From contig NW_024882942.1 of NCBI RefSeq assembly GCF_019059575.1, positions 1 to 64,000 on the forward strand: a stretch of 64,000 nucleotides of DNA. The letters run 5' to 3'. The position numbers and the translations under genes were made by a program. Under the pieces are notes generated by a model, which had not been told where the DNA came from, did no database searches, and saw only the letters and a program-made list of their open reading frames with translations. Source of the stretch: Amphibalanus amphitrite (taxonomy: Eukaryota; Arthropoda; Thecostraca; Balanomorpha; Balanidae). Of the stretch, positions 1 to 10,834 are shown in pieces (position 1 is the first letter of the stretch; each line of letters begins with the position of its first letter).

Positions 1-239
1 AAACTGTCCTCGTTTGTGGCTGATCTACCTCTGATAACCTTTAAACTCCGGCCTAAATTTGACTTGTTTTCGCTCCTTCAGACGATAAACAAAAATATTA
101 TTTCTTCATTGATGATATCATCACGTGACTGCACGATTTAAAATACTCAAAACTAGTTTTCGGTACAGATTATGGTGTTATATAACTCCAATCTTTCCAT
201 CTGCGTTTTTCACTAACCCTGTTCTCTCTTCTGTTGCAG

Positions 240-708
240 TGTGGCGACTGTTCCGGTGCCTGACTCGGAGCCCCCTCCGTACGACGTGGTGGTGCGTCTG
301 CCACCCTCCTACATCTCGCGCGAGCCTCCTCCGTACTGCGAGATCGACGTCGACAAGTACCCCAGTCCGCTGATCTGTCCGCGGGTGCCGGGGAACGTCC
401 GATCGGTGGCGGGCAGCTCGGCCAGCCTGGACACGGAAGGATCGACGTCCAGCGGCGCGTCCAGCAGCGACCGGCAGAGAGACAGCTGCGGAGATCTGGA
501 GGCGGCCAGCGGCGATCAGACGGCCGAGTCTCACGCCAGCGCGTCCTCGGCTGCGGCTGGGGCCAGTCCTGGCGCGGTAGCGTCGAGCTGTGACATTTCT
601 GAGGACAGTGCGGCTGCCGCGACGCCCTCGTGTGATGTCGCGGTGGTCTCAGAGGTCAGGGATGTCAGCAATGTGACCTCCAGGGGTGGCGAGGGCACCT
701 CAAGGTGA
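240..708 (+). CDS. Last exon of a PPxY-motif protein (5' part outside window)
   Basis: The exon follows a good acceptor (pyrimidine-rich stretch ending TTGCAG at 239). It reads from 241, with base 240 completing a split codon, to a TGA at 706-708. It encodes about 155 residues. The first 40 contain EPPPY, LPPSY and EPPPY in close spacing, followed by a low-complexity tail rich in Ser, Ala, Gly and Asp. PPxY motifs are known ligands of WW domains, notably of Nedd4-family ubiquitin ligases, and such clusters are common in cytosolic tails of small membrane adaptors. Membership in such an adaptor family is inference, because no membrane segment lies in this exon and the earlier exons are not in the window. 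The exon is GC-rich against its AT-richer surroundings, as expected for coding sequence here. I do not recognise the gene. The exon itself is fairly secure; the function is not. Confidence 0.65.
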
Positions 709-2697
709 CCAGGTCACTCAGAGGCTCATAGGGCACTTTGGAACACGTGACAGTGCCTTGTAATTTGTGATGTTGGTGAGCGATGTTTTTTATGGTTTTG
801 TACACATATTGTTAATCCCGTTGGATGCCGCCGGGTTGCTCCTCGGGTCGTTCCCCGAGTCTGTTCGTGCGGACACTCGCGTCGCCTTGTTCAAAAGGCG
901 ACTGCGCAGTTGTGACCTGTTCGTGATAGTCACCGCACGTGACCTGGCTCGCACGTTGTGCGCTGTGGTGCTGTTTGTTGCCGAACCAGTGAGCTTCACA
1001 TTCCTTATTCAGTGACTGGCGGACCGGACGCATTTCGATGGTGGTCGTCCCTTGTTTGTAACCACTGATGCCATTATTCAGAATCAGTGACGAGCCTGCC
1101 GCGTGATGCCTTTCAGTTTCGACTATACTAATTTCACATGTAGGTACGAGTACCTACTGTGGGTGTATCCTCGACTAGTGTTATGTCGCCCCTGCCTGGC
1201 GCTTTCATCATTTGACCTCATCATTCTATGCATGCGCAGTGCCCCATCCATGTGTCTATTGTGTATAGTGAACTTGTATAGGGGAATCGAATGTGATGAT
1301 ATTTATGGGCATTTTTTTGCCACTTGCACAAGGAATACACAAAAATAATTATACGACTATTTTGGCTGAGAGATGAGGCATACCAACACTAACAATGGGT
1401 TAAAGAGAAAATGGAATGTTGAGTTGAATCACATTGCTGTGATTTGCTATTTTAATCAGCTATGAGAGGATATTCTTAACATATGGGCAACGAATGGAAA
1501 AATGCATGGGGGTATCCAACCATTTCTGTGGTTTTGCGCTACAGCACTTTTGTTAAACTATTTATTTATTTATTTGGTACGGGGACAATAATAAGCGCGA
1601 ACTGCGCGTAACGCTTAAAGATAATTCAATTAACGATCACGTATATGTAGGTGGGTTCAAGGCCCTCTTACCTGTGGGTGAGTCTCTGTGGTGAAAAAAA
1701 TGCACATCGTGCAACTTGATATAATGTCAGGCGTCCATGTACGAGGACGGATGCCTAAAAGCACACCTATAGTTAATTTTAATGAAATTTCTGCGTATGA
1801 TTTTAAGGAAATGGGAACAAACGCACAGTCCGTATGACGCTCTGATGAGTCACTGTTTTAATGTATTTATTTGAAGGAAGGAAACTGCTTCAACGTATTG
1901 GTACGGATTAAACCACGATAGATGTTTCGTGTCAGGTAAATACATGCGTTTATAGTGCAGGGACGGGCCTCCGTCATTCCGGCAGGGCAACAATTAGTCA
2001 CACTCAGCCCACTGAGCCACACCAAGCACGGATCTACTCCAACTGGGAGTGATAGGAATCGCCCACCAAATCCGCCACGGTCAGGAGGATTTCATGACGC
2101 TGCGCCAGTGATTTTCCTCTTCAGCTGCGCAATGCCAAGTGCGACGCTGAGTGTAGCCTGCCATTCAAACCACCTGGCAAACCTGTTTGACAGCTTTATG
2201 CCTGTTAGCTGAGACGGCCACAACACGTGAAACATGCCGCACAACTACGAGCTGAAACGCTATTGTTGTAGCGTTTTGTTGTTCTGTCGATCGGTAAACT
2301 GATAGCTACCAATGCTGGAGGACGGCAAAAGACCTTTTAACCTTGCAGTGTCACTGTGACAATTTCTGATCATTAAAGAATTTTATAAGGGTCTAAGACG
2401 GCCAATGACAATTTCAAACAAAATATCGCGATGCGACTGGACCTTTATAAGACTATTCTTGGTCGCTCGACCGAAAGTATGTTCAGATTTTCCTATGTGA
2501 CCTCATCTCTGACCCTCTCCCGGAAAATCCATCACACTTATGATCCTAGATCAAGGTCTGCAAGCTAAGACTAAATATTGATCCATTTTCTCAGATCAAT
2601 CCACGTTTCTGGTGTCAAATGCCAGGCATGACGATTGGCGTATCAGTCTCGGGCACCTATCCCTGGGGTATCCGATCGCCGAGAATATCTTCTTGGG
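709..2697. other. 3' flank of the PPxY gene; no second gene seen
   Basis: The first part is presumably 3' UTR of the preceding exon. I found no AATAAA on the plus strand here; an ATTAAA at 2372-2377 is too distant to trust. A short TATT-type simple repeat lies near 1558-1575. No splice-bounded coding exon was recognised on either strand. Confidence 0.4.
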
Positions 2698-3035
2698 TAA
2701 CCGGACAAAAGATCGTAAAGCAGAGGATCGTATGGCAGAAGATCGTAGGAAGTTGATCGTACGCAAAAGATCGTAATGGATAAAGATCGTACGACATAAT
2801 GCTCGTATGGACAAAAGATCGTTTTCGCAAAAGATCGTCAAGGAAAATGATCGTATGCCAAAAGATCGTATGGGATAAAGATCGTACATTATAATGTTCG
2901 TATGGACGAAAGATCGTATGGGATAAAGATCGTACAGTATTATGTTCGTATGGACGAAAGATCATATTAGCAAAAGATCGTCGAGGTAAATGATCGTACG
3001 CCAAATGATGGTATGAAATAAAGATCGTACAGTCA
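2698..3035. repeat. Left arm: tandem GATCGTA repeats
   Basis: AGATCGTA recurs every 15-25 bases. A larger unit is visible once, where GGGATAAAGATCGTAC recurs at 2872 and 2920 (48-bp offset). Chance reading frames rich in Arg-Ser-Phe arise on the minus strand from the repeat and are not genes. Confidence 0.8.
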
Positions 3036-3343
3036 AAATATGGTTTTCACATGGTGCAGCCCAACTCCAGCGCATACAAAGCTTACTAATTTCTGTGTTC
3101 GCGTAGTAAGTGGCCGTCGTAAGCTCGACCATACATTGATGTTATTTCAGCGCTTAGATGGGTAATAGCTGAAGCTTAAATTTCCGCATTGACAGAAAGG
3201 ACTCAGCTGTCCTGTTCCTTTCTTTGGGGCTCTAGCACATGGATGTGGATGTGTATTGTGTACATCATTTTTGCATCCCTAATAATGCTTCTGCACCCCC
3301 AAAGGGGCACCCCAAAGCCCCCAGGTGCACACGCACGCATGTA

Positions 3344-4029
3344 CAGGGGCGGATCCAGGAAAACTCCGAGGGGAGAGTAATGAATCGAAGTGGTGCCCCT
3401 ACCTATACCCAACATAAAAACTCAACGGACCTCGAACTTCGGTTTCGACCACTTCATTCAGGTGTTGCCCTATTTTCAGTTTTTTTTTTTGCACATGGGT
3501 CCTGGCAGGCCTGTAGTGTTTCTGACAAGCCTGGACTCTTGAAGTGTCAACGAGAGGCTGCGTGTGCATGACAGGCTTGTGGTGGTGCCCCTGGCAGGCA
3601 GGCCTGTGGTGTCCCTTCTAGGCCGCTGGTGCCCTTGGGCTCTAACAGGACTGTGGTGCCCCCGACTGGCACGTGGTGCACCTAACAGGCCCAATGTGTC
3701 CCTGCGAGACTGATGGTGCCCTTGCCAGGCCTGTGGTGCCTCTGTTAGACCTGTGGCGTCCCTCGCAATTCCACTCGCGGCGCTTTTGCTCCTATTCCAC
3801 CTTTTGCTCCTAAAATGTTGTCGATATTCCAAAGCCACGATTGCAAAATGGAAATCTTGAAACAAACTCTACAGGATTGCTATTGATTTATCGATGCCTT
3901 CGATGTATTATGAATAATCCACTAAAAAATAGTACGATATTTTTGGTAACATGTGAAATGTGAGGGTCCTCTTTGGCATAGGGGGCACACCCAGCCGTGA
4001 GGGGCACACCTATGCCTGTGACGCCCCTG
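3344..4029. mobile_element. Possible nested hAT-like element between CAGGGGCG ends
   Basis: CAGGGGCGGATCC at 3344 faces the inverted end CGCCCCTG closing at 4029. Ends of the CAGGGGCG type are common among hAT-related non-autonomous elements. I could not find a matching 8-bp target duplication, so this is tentative. Confidence 0.25.
3500..3775. repeat. Minisatellite, roughly 30-bp unit (GCCTGTGGTGCCC)
   Basis: About nine degenerate copies of a unit built on GGCCTGTGGTGCCCCTG follow one another. Reading frames through it on both strands are repeat artefacts. Confidence 0.6.
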
Positions 4030-4378
4030 ACCCAATGTCTTTTTTTTTGTGTGTTCAGAATCCACACGCATGCTCTATAGCATCGAAGCCCATGGTAGTC
4101 ACACTCATAATTGTGAATTTCTTGATATACCTAATTGTGGGCATGAACATTTTCGAAGTTAGTGGATAACATGGCGTCATAAATATTCGTAGTTTCTATA
4201 TCTCGGATTTCTTTTTTATATAAGGTGACCTAAGCATGGGTGAATTTGTATACCTATCATTGGGGGTGCTTCAGCACCCCAAATGCTGGATTGAGCACCC
4301 CCAATAAGACTTGAGCACCCAAACAGGGGCATTCCACAGGTCACAGCAGCACACGCACGTGACGGTTTTTCGTAGAAT

Positions 4379-4860
4379 ATGTTACGACTAACGGGCTTTA
4401 TGCTATTATCATTTTCCTACAACACTATTCTATACGATTATTTACTTTACGAACTTAACGTTACGATCTTTTGTCGTACGATCTTTTACAACATACGATC
4501 TTTATCTTACGATCATTTTCCTACGATCTTTTTCATACGATCCATTGCTTTACGAACTTTCGCTTACGATCTTTGGTCGTACGATCTTTTGCGACATACA
4601 ATATTTATCTTACGATCATTTTCCTACGATCTTTTTTCATGCGGTCCTTCGCTTTACGATCCTTTGCTTATGATCTTTAGTCGTACGATCTTTTGCGACA
4701 TACGATCTTCATCTTACGATCATTTTCCTACGATCTTTTTCATACGAGCAATTGCTTTACGATCTTTTGCTTACGATCTTTTGTCGTACGATCTTTTACA
4801 ACATACGATATTTATCTTACGATCGTTTTCCTACGATCTTTTTCCATACGATATTTTGTC
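4379..4860. repeat. Right arm: tandem TACGATCTTT repeats with ~103-bp higher-order unit
   Basis: TACGATCTTT-type units repeat every 15-20 bases. Above that, the string CTTACGATCATTTTCC (one copy GATCG) starts at 4506, 4609, 4713 and 4816, giving a higher-order period of 103-104 bp. The orientation is opposite to the left arm. Confidence 0.8.
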
Positions 4861-4937
4861 TTATCTTGGGTCAGTAATTGTGGTAGGTGGCGCTGCAGTC
4901 CTAGCCGCCAGAGGACAGCACAGAACAGCACTAGGGT

Positions 4938-7820
4938 CGTACCAGGGCACTAAAGAGTCGTACGGCAAGCAGCATCGATGGATGGTCCATCGCGATGTTG
5001 GTGAATAGATGTTAGTGAATTTTATATTATGAGCCGGCATCAACATTTGATTTAAGTATAAAAGATGCAACAGGACTTGAAGTGCACAACAATAACTGTT
5101 CTTCAATCTTCAAGATTCTCCCGGCCATGATGTATACCCAAATCAGTCATCTCCCGTGCTCTTCCTAATCAGCACCTATCGTAGGTATTGTCCTGGTGGC
5201 TGGTAGCGCCCGAACCATAACACTTATTTCTAATTTTAACATGAGTCCTATAGCTCTACGACTGCATGATAGCATTATTGTGGTGAATGCTGGGAAAAGT
5301 TTTGGAAGGTTTTCTTAAATCAGTCATAAGAGCCACACCAATAAATTTTCAGAGTGACACCCTGACCCCTGCAGCCTTCCGACCAGCTTTGATGGGAGAC
5401 TTTGACCACTTCCTTTTGTCCCTCATCCCAGCCCCCCAGACCCGTTGATCCGTTCCCAGCGGGCCCAGGAGATCATGGTTCGCCATGATGCTGTGCTGAA
5501 CCTACCGCATGTAAAGTGCAATCAATTGATTGCAATTCTGAGCAATCAGAATTGATTGAGGGGCTGGTGGAGTTAACCATAGATCATTATATAATTATGT
5601 GGTCTATCTATATATAGTGGTCTATGAGTTAACCAGCCTGAATGACTAAAGGCGCACAAGTGAACACCCATCGAGATCGGGGTGAATAATCTCTTTTCGG
5701 AAAAAAAAAACTACCCGTAGGGTGGTTAGGACCTTTGATGGCTATGTTGTCCACTGACACCATAGCCATCCAAAGGCCTGCAGGCCTTTCGGAAGGCTGC
5801 AAGATACGGTGGTCCAGCAGCTTTTTGTCACCACCTTGTTAGCCCAATGTTTCCTCCAATAACGTTGCTCTATGTTTGTGTCCTATGACGCGACAGGTAC
5901 AAAATGGTCACACAGCAACAAAACTGAAATAAAAAATCATGCCCTGCTTATTGTCCAAGCTAATAACATAATTTATCGAACATCCATTTCTTTGAAAGCG
6001 ACATAGTTAGGTACGCATTTTTTTCATGTCACAGCCAACGCCTTCACAAAACCAAACCCGAAAACATGCCAGTGTGGATGATGAAACACCGTGGTGTACC
6101 ACTGGTACCGAAAGTCAAACCCCCTTAACCGGTCGAGCGGGCAGGTACCGTTAGATATGAGGGGTCAAATAGACGGTAAGAGCGATCGGGAGGGATACAG
6201 GCGGCACCCTTTTTTGCCAAAAACTAGTGATCATCGTGGACCGTTAGACCCGAATCACCAGAAGGCTCTGACCTTACCGCTCTGCACCTGTTGTAAGCTA
6301 TACGTTAGGCATTGAACTGAGCAGAACTGGTCGTTTCATTAATTCATTAACGCTTCTCAGTGTCGACAGTATCATAAGTACATAGGTGCTGTGGTAAGAC
6401 AATGCTGGAATGTCCCATCAGTATCTAGGTGGATAGAAACTAAGTTAGCAAGTGGCATGGCCATAGTAAGTGAACAGTTAATTCACCAAACTATATTATA
6501 CCACATATTCTTTTCAAAAATCGATAACAGCGGCATACCCAGTACCCACCCATCCGGCATGCCTAACATTCTTGGGAACAAAAAGTCGTTCATGGCCTAC
6601 GAATCAAGATAAATTCAAGTGTTAGTACGTTTTACGATATCAGTATATGCGTTCGACTGCATAGAAATTAGAAACCAAACGTAAAAGCAATGTGCAATGT
6701 TAAAAGAGCCGGACGGGGAACACCGCAAACTGAATGAAGTAAGTGCAGTGATGGCCCTTTCATCACATGCAAGGCAAGAAAGAGACTGATTTATGGAATT
6801 ATTTGTTGAGATCATCACGCATCTTTACACATGCCTGCACAGTGCATATGCTCGTGCATCCAAAATATCGGGTTGTCCAGCGTCTCCACCAAAATACTGA
6901 ACGGTTATAAACACTAAACAGACCAAAGGAAGGCTAAAATAAGAGTTGCAAGTCTATATCTTCGACCTTGCCGTTGACGATCACAAAGAAATTTAATGGA
7001 ATGTTTGGCCACACTTTCTAGATGAAAAAACCAGGAAGCTGGCCTGGCACCACCACTTTGGGCCTTAGTGGTCTGTAGGCTTGAGTCTGCAATCCTACTG
7101 AACAAAAAAAGAGCGTTAAATCGGAAGGAAGTTTGACCGCTGTTACCTCGGCTTCTGCTCTCTCAGTCACCTTATCGCCGATGCCCAATTGCCCATTTTC
7201 ATTCAACGCTTCCTCCACGGAGACAAGTGCGATTTGTCCCGCGTGCACAATGGTGGTGGACTGAGAAGCCATGAAGGGTCATTACGTCCCATCCCATCAT
7301 CTTACATGGCTGTTTCACAATTTCGGGAACAGGGGATTTTGAGCTAGCCAATGGACGCAGTCATATCGGAGGTTCGATGGCTGGTGTAGCTCAACCAGAG
7401 ACTGCTCTTAGAGGAGTACTAGCTTCATATCCTGGTTGAATGCAGCTGAACCAACTCGCGGGAAGTTCAATCGTTTCCCTCTACATATGCTGCTGTCACT
7501 CTGGACCGCCTGCACAGTTACAGCGCGCTCATGCTGCACGCGGGGCCGCATATAGCGATGAACGGCCTGCTTAGAGACGGGATATCACTACTCTGCCGAT
7601 TTTTGTGCGACCGTTCACGTTTCAACGACGACTTTGCCGCGATGGTTTTTGCCACTCGACTTATGATCGTGTTCCGCCCTATGTCATTTCCATTCTCCAG
7701 AGTTTCTCCCCACTGTCGATGGTTATCTAGTGTTTGAGTTATTTTGACCATTGAGACATCTGGTGACCTGAGCTAGGGTCAGACGACATTGTACGTACGA
7801 CTCTTTAGTGCCCTGGTACG
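4938..7820. repeat. 27-bp perfect inverted repeat pair 2.8 kb apart
   Basis: The 27 bases at 4938-4964 (starting CGTACCAGGGCACTAAAGAG) recur exactly as reverse complement at 7794-7820. Similarity continues imperfectly outward (AGCACT). The pair may be remnants of one element's inverted ends. The sequence between has no recognisable transposase. Confidence 0.5.
4965..7793. other. No supported gene; small hairpins
   Basis: I see no splice-bounded coding exon here. Notable non-coding structure: an AT-rich inverted-repeat patch at about 5518-5640 (CAATCAATTGATTG, then GTTAACC arms around a TATATA core), and a hairpin at about 5732-5778 (CTTTGATGGCTATG facing CATAGCCATCCAAAG) that ends in the palindrome AAAGGCCTGCAGGCCTTT. 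An 84-codon minus-strand frame at 7272-7018 starts with ATG but matches nothing I recognise and has no supporting signals. Confidence 0.35.
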
Positions 7821-8496
7821 TACCATGTCCAGTGCTCATTGAATGCCCACTGTGTCTCTTAACGCCAAGTGTGACCCAGGCTCATTTCACTATGTAGGTG
7901 GAGTCCCGCGAGCCAATAAGACCCAGCTAGGGGCCTGGTCCCGGGCCCGGCAAAGACACGCGCCAAGGGGATGGTCGCGTTACGCATACTAGAGGTGAAT
8001 TTTTAGTCGTCCTTATATCAGACGAACAGCTAGCATGAAGCTGTTCTACTAGCTTCCTCTGCACCCTACATACAGCTTCGTCATAGTCTGCCCGCGTTGT
8101 GACGATCGCTCGGAGGTTGTTTGATTGAGCGACTCTGCGTACAATCTGTCGGTGGAACTCCTGCTAATGTCAGATTAAAATAAGCCCGAGATCAAAATGT
8201 GTATTCAGCCAAACGGTTTATGGGAAGCTCGTGGATTGCTAGCATGTATGATTCACAGCCACATCACATGTTTCAACCATGTAGTTAATCGAACATAATG
8301 CACTTTGCAGCGGTTTCATCATTTAAATATTTAAGCGTACGCATCATTCAATCAGACATAGCAAAACACCACAAATTACGATGGAAATAATCCGCAACCG
8401 GTTACTTCACAGCCACACATAAACATGGAAATGTCACAGCGAAACATGTCATGCGCTTACGATACACGCTTTGCTAAAACCAGAGCGAAGCTAATT

Positions 8497-8743
8497 CTAG
8501 AAATCATCTGTTTTAGCCTTATCAGTGTACTGGTAAGGGGCGTAAAACGCACGACCAGTGCGCGGGCCAAATAGGTGGGCTCGAGGATTCGCCACCTTGA
8601 CAGGCGGTTTCCCTGCAGCATCGCTGAACTGGGCTGTTGACCGATTAATCGAGTGCTTGGCAACGTTCCTGTAGAGGATTTGACGTCTCTTCCGGAATAT
8701 TGTTCTAAATGGCAGCGCTTTAGGCTCCTTGATGTCATTACAG
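8497..8743 (-). CDS. 3C-like gene, exon 4 (terminal)
   Basis: Acceptor TTATTCCAG|C; the single leading base completes the Asp codon split by exon 3. 81 codons run to TAG at 8499-8497. The sequence is basic (FRKRRQ) and ends KAKTDDF. Confidence 0.65.
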
Positions 8744-10834
8744 CTGGAATAAAAAGGTTACATAAATACCTAAACTATAGTTTCCTCTTTTTACTAAAGT
8801 AAATATTCGGCTTCTGCAGCACTATTGTTAAGTTACCCTGTTGTTAGAGCATGGAAAAATATCAAAATATGGGTTAGACACATCTTTACATGGCAATATA
8901 AGAAATAGCTCAAAAGATTTAAACAATGAAAGCAAATACAACTTTGGCAAAGGTTTTCGTCTTGGCCGTAACAGCTTATTTTTCTGAGGCACGAATAGAT
9001 ACAAGACTAAAATTATAATCATTTGATCATGCAATGCATGATAAAAATGCATGATCAAACAGTCGACCGTCAGTACTCACTCGACCACCTTGTTTTCCAG
9101 GCAGCAGATTTTGTCGGGAAACACGACACCGGTATGCATCCAGTCGTGAGAGCAGTAGCGGTAGAATCCTCCCACAGACAGACGTCTAGCAGTTCGTTCC
9201 ACGATGGTGTTCGGCTCGGAGGTCTTGGAATGGCAGGGCAGATAGTCAAACGGTGATAAAACTACTGAGACTATGCCTAAGGTTTAAAACGATTTAAATA
9301 GTACAACGATAAAACCAACTAAACAAGCTACCTACAGCTCTTGTCTTAGCCTCGCAGAAGACTATTACAGCGTTTTCCATTCAATGCTCTTATGATTCTA
9401 GTGGCAAACCAAATATAGTTATCATTGCTTCCAATCAGGTTAACAGCAATCCTAGCCAACACGACTTTCGCGTCAAAAACAAAGAAGAAAAGGAATGAAA
9501 AACATACCCGAGTTTCTTGAGGTCGAAGAGTCAGACAGACGTGACGTTGAGTTTCAATGGAGATTCGAACAGGCAGCATTCGAAGGTTCATGTCGCCAGT
9601 CAGGACCACAGTCTGAAAACATTAACATTGATTATAATCAAACGATTTCCATTGCCCTTACAACGTAGTAGAGTGAAACAGAAGAAGCAAAACACAAGAT
9701 AACACTCCTTGACGATTACATTTAACGCTATACAAGAGAAGATTTGCTAAAATAGCATGTACTGGTACGTCAACTGAAACTCGTTAACTTTCACTTTCGC
9801 CTACGGAAAGCGAAAGTGCAGTGTCCTCAGGTAATGAGTGGTCTCTCCACGCGTGCCACCGCGCCGTCGCCGCGCCGGGCGGAAATAAGGGCCCGTCCCC
9901 CGGCTCCCTGATCTTATCTCACTGTGGGGGACGCTCCTGGAGTGCGCTCATCCATTCATGGTTCTGCGTGGGCTACCCGTGAACAGGTAATGGAAAACAG
10001 GCGATCTATCTTTGTTCTTGTAAAGAGCCTAGCAGGATATTCTTAACCTGTCAGTTTCAATTATTGCCCCAATCTGGTGAAGAAACCAAGGAGTTAAACA
10101 GGAGGATGGTCGTACGACTTATCTGAACTGTCATCCGCATTTTGCGTGTAAGTAGGAAAAGTACGGATTCATTATATTAGGTAAAAAGATAATCATTGAA
10201 ATAACAGGCACTTGGTGGAGACGAATCTCTATAGGCAATTGCTCTTTTTATGGTTTTTGTTTAAAACGCTGTTCAGCACAACGCTTTATAAAACGATTAC
10301 ATGTGTATTTAAAAATACCGATATCAAAAGAAAAGCTAGAATGATTAACTACAGAACCTCCGTACAGTTCGGTTGAGCTACATGTGTCTCCATCACAAAT
10401 CATGTGTAGGTATACAACATCTGAAAAAACTGTCATTTTTAATTGTAATTGCTCACATATTCCCCGTTTGAATTTACCGTGTTGGCGCAGGAGTTGAGGC
10501 AGTCGATCTCGGCGGAGGGCTGGCGGCAGTCGGCCGGTCGCGGTCCCGTCTCCATCACCGTCTCGCCCAGAGTCCAGGGCCGACTTCCAGCCGACTCTAG
10601 CATCACCAGCAGGCCGCACTGGCAGTGGCCGGCCGCCGGCGCCGGGCCCAGCACCGCCAGTGCCGCCAGCAGGAGCCAGGGGAGCGCGCCGGCCGCCCCC
10701 GCCGCCGCCCCCGCCGCCGCCGCCGCCGCCGGCCGCCCCGGGGTCCGGTGACGGGTGACGCCGCCACCGCCGCCCTGGGAGGTGGTGGTGGCCACTGGTT
10801 TCTTGGGTCCGAAGATGCCGGTGTAGTCAGCCAT
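8497..10834 (-). CDS. Cysteine-containing secretory-type protein, follicle cell protein 3C-like (tentative); 4 exons
   Basis: Four minus-strand exons (10834-10478, 9612-9508, 9223-9081, 8743-8497) join in phase to 852 nt, 283 residues. The start is ATG at 10834 in a strong context (CCCACCATGG). Residues 1-50 are Gly/Ala-rich, then a hydrophobic stretch (LPWLLLAALAVLG) precedes a mature-looking region starting HCQCG. Further cysteines lie in PADC, IDCLNSC, HVC, YRYC, KICC and VDC. The order CxCG, CxxxC, single C, YC near a Trp, then CC and C resembles what I recall of the arthropod follicle cell protein 3C family; this is a layout resemblance, not a search result. The last exon adds a basic, Cys-poor tail of about 80 residues. 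The hydrophobic segment lies some 50 residues in, which is late for a signal peptide, so it may be a signal anchor, or the true start may be on an unseen exon. No polyadenylation signal was found. The exon structure is more secure than the name. Confidence 0.65.
9081..9223 (-). CDS. 3C-like gene, exon 3
   Basis: Acceptor CATTCCAAG|ACC, donor GTCGA|GTGAGT. It is 47 codons plus 2 nt. It carries the YRYCSHDWMH segment and the adjacent Cys pair. The frame is open upstream as well, so the acceptor could lie slightly further out. Confidence 0.6.
9508..9612 (-). CDS. 3C-like gene, exon 2
   Basis: Acceptor TTTTCAG|ACT, donor CGG|GTATGT. It is 35 codons long, starts and ends in phase 0, and the other two frames contain stops. 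Confidence 0.65.
10478..10834 (-). CDS. 3C-like gene, exon 1 (coding part)
   Basis: 119 codons from ATG at 10834 to donor ACG|GTAAAT, ending in phase 0. An in-frame ATG lies upstream at 10894, but the ATG at 10834 has the better context. The segment is very GC-rich, with Ala and Gly runs preceding the hydrophobic core. Confidence 0.6.

Larger units (their letters stand above)
2698..4860. mobile_element. Foldback-type element 1 (GATCGTA arms)
   Basis: Two long arrays in opposite orientation flank a central segment. The left arm (about 2698-3035) repeats the core AAAGATCGTA, and the right arm (about 4379-4860) repeats its reverse complement TACGATCTTT. This inverted layout over more than 2 kb is that of a foldback transposon. 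The central segment holds a minisatellite and a possible nested element. No transposase reading frame is visible, so it would be non-autonomous. The outer ends and target duplication could not be fixed by eye. Confidence 0.5.

Noticed and set aside
2596-4950. Arg-Ser-Phe-rich membrane-like proteins on both strands
   Set aside because: Produced by the GATCGTA repeats of foldback element 1.
7018-7272. An 84-codon frame with a GQLGIGD string recalling RCC1 repeats
   Set aside because: Only one short string matches, without the glycine and tryptophan spacing of RCC1 blades, and no neighbouring repeat or splice signal exists.
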